A stretch of DNA of 64,000 nucleotides from Pelomonas cellulosilytica (GTDB taxonomy: Bacteria; Pseudomonadota; Gammaproteobacteria; Burkholderiales; Burkholderiaceae_C). Position 1 is the stretch's first letter; each line of letters begins with the position of its first letter. A program made the translations under genes and the position numbers. Shown here one piece after another: positions 62,916-64,000 of this stretch. The notes under the pieces are model-generated. The model saw only the letters and a list, made by a program, of their open reading frames with translations, searched no databases and was not told where the DNA came from. The stretch is from contig NZ_JAJTWU010000008.1 in assembly GCF_021353265.1 (NCBI RefSeq), forward strand, positions 206,717-270,716, in the 5' to 3' direction.

Positions 62916-62959
62916 CCCTTGTCATCCCCCTTGTGCCCCCGCCGCTGAGGAGCCCCGCC

Positions 62960-63250
62960 ATGAACGTCAACGTCGAAGAAAAGCTGTTCCAGAACCGCTA
63001 CAAGGTCGACCACGGCCGTCCGCACATCAAGATCAAGGATGCCGACGTCTGCACCAACGACTGCGAGAGCCAGCAGTGCACCTTCATCTGCCCCGCAGCC
63101 TGCTACAAGACCGAGGGCAACGGCCGCGTGACGCTGATCACCGACGGCTGCCTGGAGTGCGGCAGCTGCCGCGTCATCTGCACCGAACACACCAACGTCG
63201 CCTGGGAATATCCCCGGGGCGGCCACGGCATCCTGTTCAAGTTCGGCTGA
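62960..63250 (+). CDS. fixX: FixX ferredoxin-like protein
   Basis: 96 residues from the ATG at 62960 (GAGGAG upstream). Two cysteine clusters, CTNDCESQQCTFICPAACY and CLECGSCRVICTEH, bind Fe-S clusters. It is the last subunit of FixABCX and links FixC to the electron acceptors. The Rrf2-family gene begins 10 bases downstream, in the same unit. Confidence 0.95.
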   Translation: MNVNVEEKLFQNRYKVDHGRPHIKIKDADVCTNDCESQQCTFICPAACYKTEGNGRVTLITDGCLECGSCRVICTEHTNVAWEYPRGGHGILFKFG

Positions 63251-63260
63251 AAGGTCTCCC

Positions 63261-63779
63261 ATGCTGCACTTCACTCTCAACAGCCGCGCCTGCATCGCCG
63301 CCGCGGCGATGGTGGATCTCGAACTGCACTCAGGCGCCGGCCCGGTGTCGCTGACGCCACTGGCAGAGCGGCTGGACGTGTCGCTGTCCTACCTGCAGCA
63401 GATCATCGCGGCGCTGCGCCGGCACGGCCTGCTGAATTCGGTGCGAGGCCCGGGCGGCGGCTACCAGCTGGCGCGCGCGGCTTGCGATATCAGCGTGGCC
63501 GACATCGTCACCGCGGTGGACGAGGATGCCGAGGCCCGCAGTGGCGACACCAAGTCCTACGGCAACTGGCCCTGCCTGAGCCAGCGCATGGCCGAGGCGC
63601 TGGCCTCCGTGTCGCTGCAGGAACTGGCCGACGAGCAGCCGCGGCCCGTGGTGCACGAGCCCAAAACCGACGCGGCGCCTGCACTGCGGCGGGGCATCTC
63701 CACAAGGCCGGTGCTCAAGCCGGTGGCCGTGCCGGCCTTTGCCAACTCGATCTTTGCGTTGACCGAAGCGCTGAAGTGA
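63261..63779 (+). CDS. IscR-like Rrf2 regulator lacking most [2Fe-2S] ligands
   Basis: 172 residues. The winged helix of IscR is well kept: LTPLAERLDVSLSYLQQIIA and SVRGPGGGYQLARAACDISV, then VADIVTAVDED. In IscR the next segment holds three cysteines and a histidine that bind [2Fe-2S]; here it reads EARSGDTKSYGNWPCLSQRM, with only Cys105 left. It should bind DNA but probably cannot sense cluster status as IscR does. As last gene of the nifV-fixX unit it may regulate the duplicated isc operon. The C-terminal 45 residues are extended and Pro/Ala-rich. Confidence 0.85.
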   Translation: MLHFTLNSRACIAAAAMVDLELHSGAGPVSLTPLAERLDVSLSYLQQIIAALRRHGLLNSVRGPGGGYQLARAACDISVADIVTAVDEDAEARSGDTKSYGNWPCLSQRMAEALASVSLQELADEQPRPVVHEPKTDAAPALRRGISTRPVLKPVAVPAFANSIFALTEALK

Positions 63780-63810
63780 TGCGCTTTCCCGGGCGAACAG
63801 CCCGCGGCGC

Positions 63811-63824
63811 TTGATCTAAGTCAA
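63811..63824. promoter_or_regulatory. FNR/ANR-type box downstream of the fix operon
   Basis: TTGAT-CTAA-GTCAA, 9 of 10 matches to the FNR consensus, 31 bases after the regulator's stop codon, upstream of a sigma-54-like element. Confidence 0.6.
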
Positions 63825-63869
63825 TTCGGGAGCCGACCCTTCGGGCGCTTGGGCCGGGCTTCCGCTTTC

Positions 63870-63885
63870 GGGCCGATTTCTTGCA
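63870..63885 (+). promoter_or_regulatory. Sigma-54-like promoter pointing off the right edge
   Basis: GGGCCGATTTCTTGCA has the essential GG-N10-GC and a perfect TTGCA at -12, with mismatches in the -24 flank. It would drive a gene starting beyond or at the window edge; an ATG at 63977 is too short to judge. Confidence 0.5.
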
Positions 63886-64000
63886 TTCCTCGCGATGGCA
63901 GGGGCGGTGATCCAGCCGGCATGTGCCGGGATGGAGCACCGCTGGATCGGACCGTCAACCGCGAGGCAGTAGCAGCATGGTTCCCGCGCCCCACCCCGAA

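Noticed and set aside
63977..64000. Start of a further gene at the right edge
   Set aside because: Only eight codons are visible after the ATG and there is no strong ribosome-binding site, so a gene cannot be supported.

Overview
The window is a GC-rich (about 69% by impression), densely coded bacterial chromosome segment. IscS, IscU, CysB, cyanase and DedA-like proteins of beta-proteobacterial character, many chemotaxis and c-di-GMP genes and a nif/fix block suggest a free-living diazotrophic member of the Burkholderiales (Rubrivivax/Leptothrix/Ideonella/Roseateles-like). The genus is inference. I see no rRNA, tRNA, IS element, prophage or CRISPR array, and no gene-free stretch over 300 bases.

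Layout. 1-5.7 kb, minus strand: a chemotaxis operon reading membrane MCP, CheY, STAS protein, CheA and a multi-PAS receptor that runs off the left edge. 6-9 kb: a PilZ protein and a GGDEF/EAL protein. 9-14.3 kb: double FKBP, YCII-like protein, LytTR two-component pair, two tandem secreted paralogues, gluQ. 14.3-19.7 kb: LysR regulator divergent from a pirin, then wrbA and a DUF1501/DUF1800 pair. 19.8-28.3 kb: a sulfate-uptake region (two sbp genes, a CysB-type regulator, cysT-cysW-cysA) interrupted by hydrolases and a Mop-type molybdate protein. 28.4-32.2 kb: PAS kinase with LuxR-type regulator, a hydratase-like enzyme, thioredoxin 2, DUF4256. 32.3-36.4 kb: cyanate ABC transporter plus cyanase. 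36.4-39.1 kb: DedA-rhodanese fusion, two BON proteins and a ferritin-like protein. 39.3-43.8 kb: a signalling operon (receiver, HD-GYP, solute-binding protein, PAS kinase). 43.8-50.7 kb: Pat-like acetyltransferase, two Usp proteins and a P-type ATPase, all preceded by FNR/ANR-type boxes, which looks like a low-oxygen regulon. 50.7-52.1 kb: a GH43-like hydrolase.

52.2-64 kb is a nitrogen-fixation region. A small unknown gene is transcribed away from a complete ISC-type iron-sulfur operon (iscS-iscU-erpA-like-iscA-hscA-fdx), and both sides carry sigma-54-type -24/-12 elements. A terminator and a textbook NifA site plus sigma-54 promoter then precede nifV-nifW-fixABCX, which ends with an IscR-like regulator that lacks most of the [2Fe-2S] ligands. 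No nifU and no NifS of the classical nif type is present. The duplicated housekeeping-type ISC set apparently serves as the nif-dedicated Fe-S factory. NifV would supply homocitrate, NifW would protect the MoFe protein, and FixABCX would supply low-potential electrons.

A family of dispersed intergenic palindromic repeats (three copies) lies between genes at 16.2, 25.3 and 27.2 kb.
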